The notes under the pieces are model-generated. The model saw only the letters and a program-made list of their open reading frames with translations. It ran no database searches and was not told the DNA's origin. Made by a program: the position numbers and the translations under genes. Shown here piece after piece: positions 42,955-51,978 of a DNA stretch of 64,000 nt. Origin of the DNA: CAVRQM01 sp963732775 (lineage in GTDB: Bacteria > Pseudomonadota > Alphaproteobacteria > Acetobacterales > Acetobacteraceae); the NCBI GenBank assembly GCA_963732775.1, contig CAVTAR010000003.1, positions 558,001-622,000 on the forward strand, in the 5' to 3' direction. The stretch's first letter is position 1; each line of letters starts with the position of its first letter.

Positions 42955-45900
42955 CTAGTCCGCCGTCGCCCCCATCCGCTCGGCGAGCTTCGGCATCCGG
43001 CTGCCCCGCCTGCGGCGCCAGCCAGTGCTGCAGCCGGTCGAGGTAGAGGTAGATCACCGGCGTCGTGTAGAGCGTCAGCACCTGGCTCAGCAGCAGCCCG
43101 CCGACCATCGCGAAGCCGAGCGGGCGGCGCAGTTCCGAGCCCGCGCCGTGGCCGAGCATCAGCGGCAGCCCGGACAGCAGCGCCGCCATCGTGGTCATCA
43201 GGATCGGCCGGAAGCGCAGCAGGCAGGCCTGCCGGATCGCCTGCCAGCGGCGTCTCGCCGTCGCGCCGCTCGGCGTTGATGGCGAAGTCCACCATCATGA
43301 TGCCGTTCTTCTTGACGATGCCGATCAGCAGGATGATGCCGATCAGCGCGATCACCGACAGGTCGTAGCCGAACAGCATCAGCATCAGCAGCGCGCCGAC
43401 GCCGGCCGAGGGCAGGGTGGAGAGGATCGTCAGCGGCAGGATGTAGCTCTCGTACAGGATGCCCAGGATGATGTAGACGGCGATCAGCGCGGCCGCGATC
43501 AGGTATGGCTGCGCTCGACAGCGAGGACTGGAACGCCTGCGCGGTGCCCTGGAACGTGCCCTGCAACGTCGGCCGGCGCGCCGATCTGCGCCATCGCCGC
43601 GTTGATCGCGCTCACCGCCTGGCCGAGGGCGACGTTCGGCGCCAGGTTGAACGAGATCGTCACCGCCGGGAACTGGCTCTGGTGGCTGATCGACAGCGGC
43701 TGCGACCGGCGTCGGTGTCCACCTTCACGAAGGTCGACAGCGGCACCGCCTGGCCGCCGCTGCCACTTCACGTACAGCTTGTCCAGCGTCGCGAGCGTTG
43801 CCGCGTTCGGCGTCCGGCACCTCCAGGATCAGGTGGTACGAGTTCACCTGCGTGAAGTACTGCGTCGACCTGCCGCTGCCCGAACGCATCGTACAGCGTG
43901 TCGTCGATCACCTGCGGCAGGATGCCGAAGCGCGACGGCGGCGTCGCGGTCGATGGTCAGCGTCGCCGTGGTGCCGCCCATCTGCTGGTCGGTCGCGACG
44001 TCGCGCAGCTCCGCCAGGCGCTTCAGCCTGTCCAGCACCTTGGGCGCCATGGCATAGAGCTCGTCGGCGTCGGCGTCCTGCAGGGTGAACTGGTATAGCG
44101 TCTTGGACAGCCGCGCGCCGACCTTCACGTCCTGCGCCGCCTGCAGGAACAGCTGCCCCGCCCTCCACCGGCGGCAAGCTTCGGGCGCAGCCGGGCGATG
44201 ATCTGCTGCGCCGATGACGTGCCGTTGCTCGAACGGCTTCAGCGTCATGAACAACCGGCCGTTGTTGCCGGTCTGGCCGGCCGCCGGCGCCGACCAGCGA
44301 GGAGATGCCCTGCACGTCGGGATCGTCCAGCACGATCGCCAGCAGGTCGTGCTGCACGCGGCGCATCTCCTTGAACGAGATGTCCTGCGCGCCCTCGGTG
44401 ATGCCGAAGATCAGGCCGTTGTCCTGGTCGGGGAAGAAGCCCTTCGGGATCATGATGTACAGGAACACGGTCAGCGACAGCGTGGCCAGGAACACCAGCA
44501 GAGTGATGAAGCGGAACCGCAGCACGATGTCGAGCGTGCGCGCGGTAGAAGCCGATCATGCGCCTCGAAGCACGCGCTCGATCGACGCGGTAGAGCCAGC
44601 CGTGTGGCTGTGCTGCGTGGCGCAGGAAGCGCGAGCACATCATCGGCGTCAGCGTCAGCGACACGAACGCCGACACCACCACCGCGATGCTGACGGTCAC
44701 GGCGAACTCGCGGAACAGCCGGCCGACGATGCCGCCCATCAGCAGCAGCGGGATGAACACCGCGATCAGCGAGAGCGCTGATCGAGACGATGGTGAAGCC
44801 GATCTCGCCGGCGCCTTTCAGCGCCGCCTCCATCGGCTTCATGCCCTCCTCGATGTGGCGGTAGATGTTCTCCAGCATCACGATCGCGTCGTCGACGACG
44901 AAGCCGACCGCGATGGTCAGCGCCATCAGCGACAGATTGTCCAGGCTGTAGTTGAGCAGGTACATCACCGCGAACGTGCCGATCAGCGCCAGCGGCACGG
45001 TGACGCTCGGGATGATGGTGGCCCAGACGTTGCGCAGGAACAGGAAGATCACCATCACCACCAGCGCCGATGGACAGCATCAGCGTGAACTGCACGTCCG
45101 TGCACCGAGGCGCGGATCGTCTGCGTGCGGTCGCTCACGACGTTCACGTGGATCGACGGCGGGATCGAGGCGATCAGGCTCGGCAGCTTGCGCCTTGATG
45201 CGCGTCCACCGTGTCGATCACGTTGGCGTCCGGCTGCTTGAAGATGATCAGCAGCACCGCCGGCTGGCCGTTCTGTGCCGCCGCCAGCCGGTCGTTCTCC
45301 GGCCCGTCGATGGCCCGGCCGATGTCGCGCACCCGCACCGGCGCGCCGTTGCGGTAGGCCAGCACGACGTTCTGGTACTCGGCCGCCGCGCGTCAGCTGG
45401 TCGTTGTCGTAGATGGTGAAGCTGCGGCGCGCGCCGTCGATCGTGCCCTTGGCGTTGTCGACCGTCGCGTTCACCAGCATCGGCCGCACGTCCTCCAGCG
45501 TCATGCCCATCGCCGCCAGCCGCGCCGGGTCCACCTGCACCCGCACCGCGCGCTTCTGCTCGCCGCCGATGATACACCTGCGAGACGCCGCTGAGCTGGC
45601 TGATCTGCTGGCTCAGGATGTTGTCGGCGTAGTCGTCCACCTCGATCAGCGGCAGTTCGTCGGACGGTCACCGCCACGATCAGGATCGGGGCTGTCGGAC
45701 GGGTTGACCTTGCGGTAGGTCGGCGGGCTGGGCAGCGTCTTCGGCAACTGCCCGCCGGCGGCGTTGATCTGGCTCTGGATGTCCTGCGCGGCGGCGTCGA
45801 TGTTGCGGTTGAGGTCGAACTGCACCAGTGATCGTTGGTCTGGCCCAGCACGCTCACCGAGGTCATCTGCGCCACGCCCGGCGATCTGCGCGAACTGCCG

Positions 45901-46104
45901 CTCCAGCGGCTGGGCCACGGTGGCCGCCATCGTCTCGGGGCTGGCGCCGGGCAGCGTCGCGGACACCGAGATGGTCGGGAAATCCACCCGCGGCAGCGGT
46001 GCCACCGGCAGCAGCGGATAGGCGGCGAGCCCCACCAGCAGGAGGGCCGCCATCAGCAGCGAGGTGCCGACCGGGCGGCGGATGAACGGGGTGGAGATGC
46101 TCAT
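42955..46104 (-). pseudogene. RND efflux transporter (MdtB/MdtC-like), heavily frameshifted
   Basis: From ATG 46104 the sequence reads MSISTPFIRRPVGTSLLMAA and, piecewise in all three frames, the full HAE1-type RND pump: NLVLAYPL-type periplasmic loops, LEDVRPMLVNATVDNAKG, VTVPLALIGTFAVMYLLNYS, DNLSLMALTIAVGFVVDDAI (Asp pair of the proton relay), SLTLTPMMCSRFL, FLYIMIPKGFFPDQDNG and the final LAERMGATAD ending at 42955. The frame is lost about 40 times, and at every site I resolved the cure is removal of one base (for example near 45877, 45833, 45571, 45388, 45200, 45191, 45101, 45069, 44778, 43560, 43008). Length without the extra bases fits the ~1035-residue family. It cannot be translated as given. 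Confidence 0.82.
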
Positions 46105-46114
46105 GCGCGCGCCG

Positions 46115-47270
46115 CTACCCGTTGGCCGGCGGCTGCGTGACCGCGACCCTGGTGCCGTTCTGCAGCCGCGACTGGCCGCCGGTCACGACCTGCGCGCCCT
46201 CGTCCAGGCCGCTGGCCGACCACCGCATCCTGGCCGTCGTCCTGCGTCACCTCGATCGGCTGGTTCACGACCGTCTGGTCCGGCTTCATCACGATACACG
46301 TACAGCCCGTTCGGCCCGTGCTGCACCGCCGACCGTCGGCACCACCAGCGCGTGCGCCAGGGTGTCCACGCGCAGGTGGACGTTGACGAACTGGCCCGGC
46401 CACAGCCGGCTGTCCGGGTTGGCGAAGATCGGCCTTCAGCCGGATCGTGCCGGTGGCCGCATCGATCTGGTTGTCGATGGTCAGCAGCTCGCCCTGGCCC
46501 AGCTTCAGCCGGTCATCGCCGGCGAACGCCTCGGCCGGCAGGCTTGCCGCGCGCCATCGCGTCCTGCACCTGCGCCAGCGTGTCCTGCGGCAGGGTGAAC
46601 ACCACGGCGATGGGGTGGATCTGCGTCGACGCTCACGATCCCGGTCGCGTCGGTCGCGTGGACCAGGTTGCCGGCGTCGACCAGCCGCAGCCCCACCCTG
46701 CCGTCGATCGGCGAGCGCGACCGTCGCGTAATCGAGGTTGAGCTGCGCGCTGGCGATCTGCGCGTCGTCGCCCTGCAGCGTGGCCGCGGTCTGCTGCACG
46801 GTCGCCTGCTGCGTGTCCACCTGCTGGCGCGAGGCGAACTCGCTGCGGGCGAGGTTGGTATAGCGGCCGAGGTCGCGCTGGGCGTTGGCCATCCCGGCCT
46901 CGTCGGCCGCCCGCTTGGCCCGCGCCTGCGCCAGCGCGGCGGCATAGGGGCGCGGGTCGATCTGCACCAGCGGCTGGCCGGCGGTCACGTCCTGCCCCTC
47001 GGCGAACAGCACGCGCTCGATGGTGCCGTCGACCCGGGCCCGCACCAGCACGGTGTTCAGCGCCTGCACGCTGCCGATGTTGCGCAGCACCACCGGCACG
47101 TCGCGCCGGGCGGCGGCGGCGACCTGCACCGGCACGCCTTGCGGGCTCCCGGCCGGCGCGGTGGGTGCCTGTCCGTGCGCCCCGCCAGCCCCGCCTGCCA
47201 CGCCGAGCAGGGCGAGCAGCCCGCACGCCACACGCCGTCTCGCCACGCCCGTCACCTTCGGCATCACCAT
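46115..47270 (-). pseudogene. RND adaptor (membrane fusion) protein, frameshifted
   Basis: ATG 47270 opens a signal peptide (MVMPKVTGVARRRVACGL...), then the lipoyl/hairpin pattern of periplasmic adaptors: VVLRNIGSVQALNTVLVRAR, VDGTIERVLFAEGQDVTAGQ and coil RSEFASRQQVDTQQATVQQT. Up to about 46740 the frame is intact; beyond it one-base insertions appear (restored text: VRSPIDGRVGLRLVDAG, TLAHALVVPTVAVQHGPNGL, TQPPANG) until the stop at 46115-46117, 10 nt before the pump start. It is the MdtA/MexA partner of the pump. Intact 5' third and ruined 3' two thirds mark the edge of the insertion-rich tract. Confidence 0.8.
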
Positions 47271-47337
47271 CGCTCGCTCACATGGGCAGCCCGCGCGATA
47301 TGGCAGTGCCGAGCGCAGTGCAGCATGGCTGTCCTCC

Positions 47338-47369
47338 GCCCTCCAGTCACGAGGCCCTCCAGTCACGAG
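47338..47369. repeat. 16-bp perfect tandem duplication
   Basis: GCCCTCCAGTCACGAG occurs twice in tandem in the gap between the adaptor gene and the acyl-CoA dehydrogenase-like gene. Confidence 0.85.
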
Positions 47370-47444
47370 GCGGGGAGCCAACGCGGCAGCCGCCGCCTCG
47401 CTCCCGCCGGAACCGGCGACCCGGCCGAGCGTTGCGCCACCGTG

Positions 47445-48548
47445 ATGGAACCCGGTCCCGTCCCCGACCTGCCGCTGCAGACCCGGCGCTTCCTGGGCCG
47501 TCTGTCGCCGGTGGTGGACGCCGTGCTGGCCGACCCGGCGCGGGTCGAGCGCGAGGCGCGCTTCCCGGGCGAGCTGGCGGCCGCCCTGCACGACAGCGGC
47601 GTGCTGGCCGCGCCGCTGCCGCAGCACCTGGGCGGCCTCGGGCTCGGCACCGAGCCGAACGCCGCCGGCGCCTGCTGCGCCTGGCTGCGCGCGCTGGGCC
47701 ACGCCTGGCTGCCGCTCGGCCGGCTGTTCGAGGGCCACCTGAACGCGCTGCGGCTGGTGATGCTCTACGGCACCGCCGAGCAGGCCGAGCGCGCCGCCGA
47801 GGACGCCCGGCGCGGCCACCTGTTCGCGATCTGGGCCGCCGAGCACCCGGCCGACCCGGTGCGCGTCGAGGCGGGGCGCCTGGCCGGGCAGAAGACCTTC
47901 GCCTCCGGTGCCGGCATCGTCACCCGCGCGCTGGTCACCGCGCAGGACCGCGGCGAGCGGCTGTTCCTGGTCGACGTGCCCGAGGGCGAGGCCCGCGTGC
48001 GCGCCCGCCCCGACCTGCACGGCATGCGCGGCGCCGGCACCGCGGCCATCGACCTCACCGGCCTCGACGCGGACCCGGCGCGCGCCATCGGCGCCGCCGG
48101 CGACTACATGCGCCAGCCGGAGATCTCGCTCGGCGCCTGGCGCCCGCTGGCGGTGCTGTCGGGCGGGCTCGCGGCACTGGTGGAGGCGCTGCAATCCGAG
48201 CTGCGCGCCCGCGGCCGCGCCGCCGAGCCGCACCAATCGGCCCGCCTGGGCGCCTGCCTCGCGGCCGAGGAGACGACCCGGCTCTGGTCGATGCGCGCCG
48301 CCATCCTGGCCGAGACGCACGCCGACGAGGACGCCGCCAACTACGTGAAGCTCGCCCGGCACGCGGTCGACGCCGCCTGTGCGGAGGCGATCCAGACGGT
48401 GCAGCGCGCCGCCGGCCTCGCCGCCCTGGCGCGGCCGCACCCGATCGAGCGGATGTGCCGCGACCTCGCGACCTACCTGCGCCAGCCGGCGCTCGACCAG
48501 TCGGTCGACGAGGCGGCGGCGCACTTCCTCAACCGGCCGCTGCCGTGA
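47445..48548 (+). CDS. Acyl-CoA dehydrogenase-like protein
   Basis: The 367-residue protein has the acyl-CoA dehydrogenase domain order: N-terminal helices (LAAALHDSGVLAAPLPQHLGG), a beta middle domain (AGQKTFASGAGIVTRALVTA, flavin side), and a C-terminal helical domain (VDAACAEAIQTVQRAAG). It lacks the classical catalytic Glu context I would expect in a beta-oxidation enzyme and is somewhat short, so an atypical FAD protein is possible. It begins the cluster with PIG-L, methyltransferase and glycosyltransferase, where such a dehydrogenase recurs in other genomes as I recall; joint function unknown. Confidence 0.78.
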   Translation: MEPGPVPDLPLQTRRFLGRLSPVVDAVLADPARVEREARFPGELAAALHDSGVLAAPLPQHLGGLGLGTEPNAAGACCAWLRALGHAWLPLGRLFEGHLNALRLVMLYGTAEQAERAAEDARRGHLFAIWAAEHPADPVRVEAGRLAGQKTFASGAGIVTRALVTAQDRGERLFLVDVPEGEARVRARPDLHGMRGAGTAAIDLTGLDADPARAIGAAGDYMRQPEISLGAWRPLAVLSGGLAALVEALQSELRARGRAAEPHQSARLGACLAAEETTRLWSMRAAILAETHADEDAANYVKLARHAVDAACAEAIQTVQRAAGLAALARPHPIERMCRDLATYLRQPALDQSVDEAAAHFLNRPLP

Positions 48549-48602
48549 TTCCGCTGCCATGATCCCGCTCATACCAGCAGCCGAAGGGATTGACAGTCGA
48601 AG

Positions 48603-48688
48603 GCCCCACCCGGCCTTTCGGGCCACTCTCCCCAAGATGGGGAGGGAAAGCTCTCCCTCCCCCTTGTGGGGAGGGCCGGGGTGGGGGT
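48603..48688. repeat. Palindromic intergenic repeat, family B copy 3
   Basis: Inverted repeat with CCCCACCCGGCC and complement GGCCGGGGTGGGG, two nested hairpins, related to copies at 25676, 41032 and 57744. Flanked by short ATGATCCCGCTGCC-like tandem bits (48542-48562, 48722-48740). Confidence 0.8.
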
Positions 48689-48736
48689 CGGACGAGCCAG
48701 AAGTTGCGGCCCCTGGTATCACATGATCCCGCTGCC

Positions 48737-49471
48737 ATGATCCGGGCCGACCTCGCGCGGGCTCGCATCGAGGCGCTGCCGCTGCTCGACTTCGGCGCGC
48801 TGTTCGGCGCCGGCCCGGTGCTGGTGCTGGCGCCGCATCAGGACGACGAGTCGCTGGCCTGCGGCGGGATGCTCGCCGAGGCCGCCGCGCGCGGCGTCGC
48901 GGCCCACGTCGCCTTCCTGACCGACGGCGGCATGTCGCACCCGGGCAGCCCCACCTGGCCGCGCCCGCGCCTCGTGGCCGAGCGCCGCGCCGAGGCGTTG
49001 CGCGCCACCGCCATCCTGGGCGTGCCGCCACGCCGCGTCGCCTTCCTCGACCAGCCCGACGGCGCGGCGCCGCACGACGGCCCGGCCTTCGCGGCGGCGC
49101 TGGATCGGCTCTGCGCGCTGCTCCGCCAGCACGCCGTCGCCACGCTGTGCGCGAGCTGGGTCGGCGACCCGCACGGCGACCACGGCTCGGCCGCCCGGCT
49201 CGCGGCGGCGGCGGCCAGCAGCACCGGCGCGCACCACCTCGCCTACCCGGTCTGGGCCTGGACCGTGCCCGACGCGGCGCCGCTGCCGCCCGTCGCCGGC
49301 GGCGCGCGGCTCGACATGGGTCGCCACCTCGCCACCAAGCGCCGCGCCATCGCGGCCCACGCCACCCAGCATCGCGGACTGATCGACGACGACCCGGCCG
49401 GCTTCCACCTGCCCGACGAGTTCCTGGGGTTCTTCAACCGCGACTGGGAAGCCTTCCTGGAGCCGCCGTGA
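48737..49471 (+). CDS. PIG-L family deacetylase (LmbE-like)
   Basis: The 244-residue product has the zinc motif of PIG-L/LmbE hydrolases: LVLAPHQDDESLACGG (His-x-Asp-Asp), then AFLTDGGMSHPGSPTW and WVGDPHGDHGSAARLAA (the second zinc His). These enzymes remove acetyl groups from N-acetyl sugars or similar substrates. ATG 48737 is used. The GTGA at the stop starts the methyltransferase gene, so the two are coupled; elsewhere PIG-L and methyltransferase domains are even fused in one polypeptide. Confidence 0.9.
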   Translation: MIRADLARARIEALPLLDFGALFGAGPVLVLAPHQDDESLACGGMLAEAAARGVAAHVAFLTDGGMSHPGSPTWPRPRLVAERRAEALRATAILGVPPRRVAFLDQPDGAAPHDGPAFAAALDRLCALLRQHAVATLCASWVGDPHGDHGSAARLAAAAASSTGAHHLAYPVWAWTVPDAAPLPPVAGGARLDMGRHLATKRRAIAAHATQHRGLIDDDPAGFHLPDEFLGFFNRDWEAFLEPP

Positions 49472-50109
49472 CCGGCGCCAGCACGCCCCACGCCAGCACG
49501 CCCGGCGCCCGCACGCCCGGTTCCAGCACGCCCGGTTCCAGCACGCCCGACGCCTTCTTCGAGCGCCTCTATGCCGGCAACCCCGACCCGTGGCGCTTCA
49601 CCTCCAGCCGCTACGAGCGCGAGAAGTACCGCGCCACGCTGGCCGCCCTGCCGCGCGCGAAGTTCCGGGCCGGCCTCGAGGTGGGCTGCTCGATCGGCGT
49701 GCTGACCCGCCTGCTGGCCAGGCGCTGCCGCACCCTGCTCGCGGTGGACGTGGCCGAGGCGGCGCTGCGCGAGGCCCGTCGCCGCACCCGCGGCCTCGCC
49801 GGCGTCGCCGTGCGGCGGTGCCGCGTGCCGGCGGAGTTCCCCGACCGCCGCTTCGACCTGATCGTGCTGTCGGAGGTGCTCTACTTCCTGTCGGCCGCCG
49901 ACCTGGTGGCGCTCGCGGATCGGGTGCTCCGCGCGCTGCAGCCGGGCGGGGTGCTGCTCCTGGTCAACTGGACCGGCGCCACCGGCACGCCGCTGCCCGG
50001 TGCGCCCGCGACGGCGGTGTTCGTCGGCCGGCTCGGCGGCCGGCTGCGCCGCCTCACTCGGCGGCGACGGCCCGGATACGCGATGCTGGTGTTGCGCCGG
50101 CCGCGCTGA
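49468..50109 (+). CDS. SAM-dependent methyltransferase (NodS-like)
   Basis: The 213-residue protein starts at GTG 49468 overlapping the PIG-L stop. Residues 3-27 are a low-complexity run of five ASTPG-type pentads made by 15-bp DNA repeats (49474-49548). The methyltransferase core follows: FFERLYAGNPDPWRF, AGLEVGCSIGVLTRLLA (SAM loop), LLAVDVAEAALREARRR and FDLIVLSEVLYFLS. This resembles NodS-type N-methyltransferases of lipo-oligosaccharide synthesis. Its 3' end overlaps the converging glycosyltransferase gene by 56 nt. Confidence 0.87.
   Translation: MTGASTPHASTPGARTPGSSTPGSSTPDAFFERLYAGNPDPWRFTSSRYEREKYRATLAALPRAKFRAGLEVGCSIGVLTRLLARRCRTLLAVDVAEAALREARRRTRGLAGVAVRRCRVPAEFPDRRFDLIVLSEVLYFLSAADLVALADRVLRALQPGGVLLLVNWTGATGTPLPGAPATAVFVGRLGGRLRRLTRRRRPGYAMLVLRRPR
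49474..49548. repeat. Five 15-bp tandem repeats inside the methyltransferase gene
   Basis: Units of the form GGNNCCAGCACGCCC repeat five times; two adjacent copies (49519-49548) are identical. They encode an N-terminal linker (ASTPH, ASTPG, ARTPG, SSTPG, SSTPG) absent from the enzyme core. Confidence 0.85.
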
Positions 50110-51199
50110 GCAGGGGGTCGGGCCGCGACGACCAGCGCGCCAGCAGCGACCGCGCGACGCCCGCCTCTGCCACCACGTGCAGCGCCGGCACGGGCCGGCG
50201 CGGCAGGCCGGGGCTCGCCGCCTCGACGCCGGCCCAGGCGGCGCCGAAACACTCCGCGGCGAGCAGCTCGGCCAGCCTGGGCAGGCTTACGCCGAGCGCC
50301 GCGGCCAGCTCCGCCGGCACCCTCCCGGCGCCATGGGCCATGCGGGCCGCCCGCCGCAGCCGCAGCCGCCGCACCGCGTCCCGCGCCGGCTCCAGCCGGT
50401 CGTCGAGGAACAGGTCGGGCGCGGTCAGCCGGCGGCGAATGGTGTCGGCCATGCCGCCGGCCGCCCTGCCCTCAGTGCGGCCCGAGACCACCACGAACAC
50501 GTCCGGGTCGTGCCGCACGCGCCGGCCGGCCCGCCGCAGCCGCTCGGCGAAGGCGCGATCCTCGCCGAGCGGGATCGGCGCGAGGCCGCCCACCGCGCGG
50601 TAGGCCGCCACCCTCACGGCGATGCTGGCGCCGGATTCCTCGGTGTGGCGCGGCCACGGGTCGGCCGGGTCGGGATCGATCCTGGCGGCCAGTTCGTCGA
50701 GCAGCGCCGCATAGGCGCATTCCCGCGCATCCGCCTCGTGCAGCGCGCGCGGGATGGCGCGGGCCTCGATCCGGTCGATCACGGCGCGGCCCATCACCGC
50801 CTCGGCCCCCGCATCGAGGGCGGCGCGGTTGCGCGCGAGCCAGTCCGGCGGGGCCGCGCCGTCGGCATCGGTGGTCAGCACGACCCCGGACGCGTCGGCC
50901 AGGGCGGCCGCGGACGCCATCGCGAGCGATCGCGCCACCCCGGCATGGGCGCGCTCGGGCGCCAGCGTGACCTCGTCGAGACGCACGGGAAACGGCAACG
51001 CCGGCGCCAGCGCGCGCACGATCGCCGCCGTCTGGTCGGTGCAGTTGTTGAGCAGCAGCACCACCGCGGTTGGCACGCGAGGCGCCTGTCGCGCCAGCGC
51101 CTCGAGGCACGCCGCGATGCGCTGCGCTTCGTCGCGCACCGGGATTGCGATGATGTGGCGGCTCGTGCCGGGTGGGTCGCCGCCGAAGGGTCGTTGCAC
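50054..51199 (-). CDS. Glycosyltransferase family 2 protein
   Basis: The 381-residue protein has the GT-A start HIIAIPVRDEAQRIAACLEAL, LLLNNCTDQT and the nucleotide-metal DxD in VLTTDADGAAPPD, then an acceptor region with GLAPIPLGEDRAFAERLRRAG. It should transfer a sugar from a nucleotide donor to an unknown acceptor. GTG 51199 is the start of the conserved segment; the N-terminal ten residues are uncertain. It converges with and overlaps the methyltransferase gene, and forms with PIG-L and the dehydrogenase one functional cluster. Confidence 0.86.
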   Translation of the reverse strand: MQRPFGGDPPGTSRHIIAIPVRDEAQRIAACLEALARQAPRVPTAVVLLLNNCTDQTAAIVRALAPALPFPVRLDEVTLAPERAHAGVARSLAMASAAALADASGVVLTTDADGAAPPDWLARNRAALDAGAEAVMGRAVIDRIEARAIPRALHEADARECAYAALLDELAARIDPDPADPWPRHTEESGASIAVRVAAYRAVGGLAPIPLGEDRAFAERLRRAGRRVRHDPDVFVVVSGRTEGRAAGGMADTIRRRLTAPDLFLDDRLEPARDAVRRLRLRRAARMAHGAGRVPAELAAALGVSLPRLAELLAAECFGAAWAGVEAASPGLPRRPVPALHVVAEAGVARSLLARWSSRPDPLLSAAGATPASRIRAVAAE

Positions 51200-51244
51200 C
51201 TGGCCGCAACGAGGTGGCCGCGCGCGGGTTCCCTGGCTGGACGC

Positions 51245-51511
51245 CTACTCCTCGTCGTCGTCCTCGTCGGGATCGTCCTGGTGCTCGTAGTACCAGTCGA
51301 GCACGTCGTCGTGGAAGTCCGGGTCCTTCAGCAGCCGCATCGCCAGCGCCAGCGCGATCTCCGGTGCCGCCGAGCTGTCCGGGGTGCCCTCCGGCAGGTC
51401 GGCGCCGGTCACGACCCGGACCGACATCGAGCCGTCGTCCTCGCCGATGATCAGCGCCACCTCGTTGCGCTCGAGGTCCACCGCCGTCGTCTCCCGCTCC
51501 CGTTGCGTCAT
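51245..51511 (-). CDS. Small acidic conserved-looking protein
   Basis: The 88-residue frame starts at ATG 51511 behind GGAAGG; the frame extends upstream to 51565 but that part overlaps no ribosome site. It reads VDLERNEVALIIGEDDGSMS, then PEIALALAMRLLKDPDF and ends in a run of Asp/Glu (DWYYEHQDDPDEDDDEE). I do not recognise the family with certainty. Very acidic C-terminus suggests a small regulatory or chaperone-like protein. It lies just upstream of the glycosyltransferase gene on the same strand (45 nt). Confidence 0.65.
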   Translation of the reverse strand: MTQRERETTAVDLERNEVALIIGEDDGSMSVRVVTGADLPEGTPDSSAAPEIALALAMRLLKDPDFHDDVLDWYYEHQDDPDEDDDEE

Positions 51512-51619
51512 CGCCCGCCCTTCCGCCCCGCCTTCGGCCGCTGCCTCGCGGCTGCTTAGCAGCATGTCCCGCGCGCCAAAACCCCGCGTGCCAAACCCCG
51601 GCGCGACCCCAGGCGGCCG

Positions 51620-51904
51620 TCAGACCATCTGCCCGCGCAAGAAACCCAGGGCCGGCAGCGGCGTCCAGCGGCGCGGCAGGTCGGCGCGGCGGATCGGCGC
51701 CACGCTGTAGTGGGGAACACCCTGGCGGCTCGACCGCAGCAGCCCCGCATAGGCGCGCACCTGCTGCTCGCGCCAGGCGCGGTCGGCCAGCGCCGCGGCC
51801 CGGGTGGGATAGACGTCGGCGATGCGCTCCGTGCGTCCCACGCAGGCCACCACGGCCCAGACAGTCTCGTCGCCGGCGCGCTGCAGCTTGACGACATCGC
51901 CCAT
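51620..51904 (-). CDS. Small hypothetical protein
   Basis: The 94-residue frame from ATG 51904 reads MGDVVKLQRAGDETVWAVVA, CVGRTERIADVYPTRAAALA and an Arg-rich helix (WREQQVRAYAGLLR), ending LGFLRGQMV. Strand-turn-helix character with no known family. It may be a small protein of the same unit as the 51245 gene. The 60-75-nt spacing to the diverging epimerase gene leaves room for a promoter. Confidence 0.55.
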   Translation of the reverse strand: MGDVVKLQRAGDETVWAVVACVGRTERIADVYPTRAAALADRAWREQQVRAYAGLLRSSRQGVPHYSVAPIRRADLPRRWTPLPALGFLRGQMV

Positions 51905-51978
51905 ACCAGGGCGAGCCTAATGCCGCGACCCGCCGACCGCCACCACCTGCGCGCCGCGCGCTTGTGCGCCTCCCCGGC

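Noticed and set aside
42689..43198. Extended RND C-terminal frame overlapping the PhnB-like gene
   Set aside because: Removing one G near 43008 gives a normal short C-terminus ending at 42955 before the next gene; the long tail has no resemblance to RND proteins.
49474..49548. Five regular 15-bp repeats considered as a CRISPR-like array
   Set aside because: Units are contiguous with no spacers, lie in a coding frame, and no cas genes are present.
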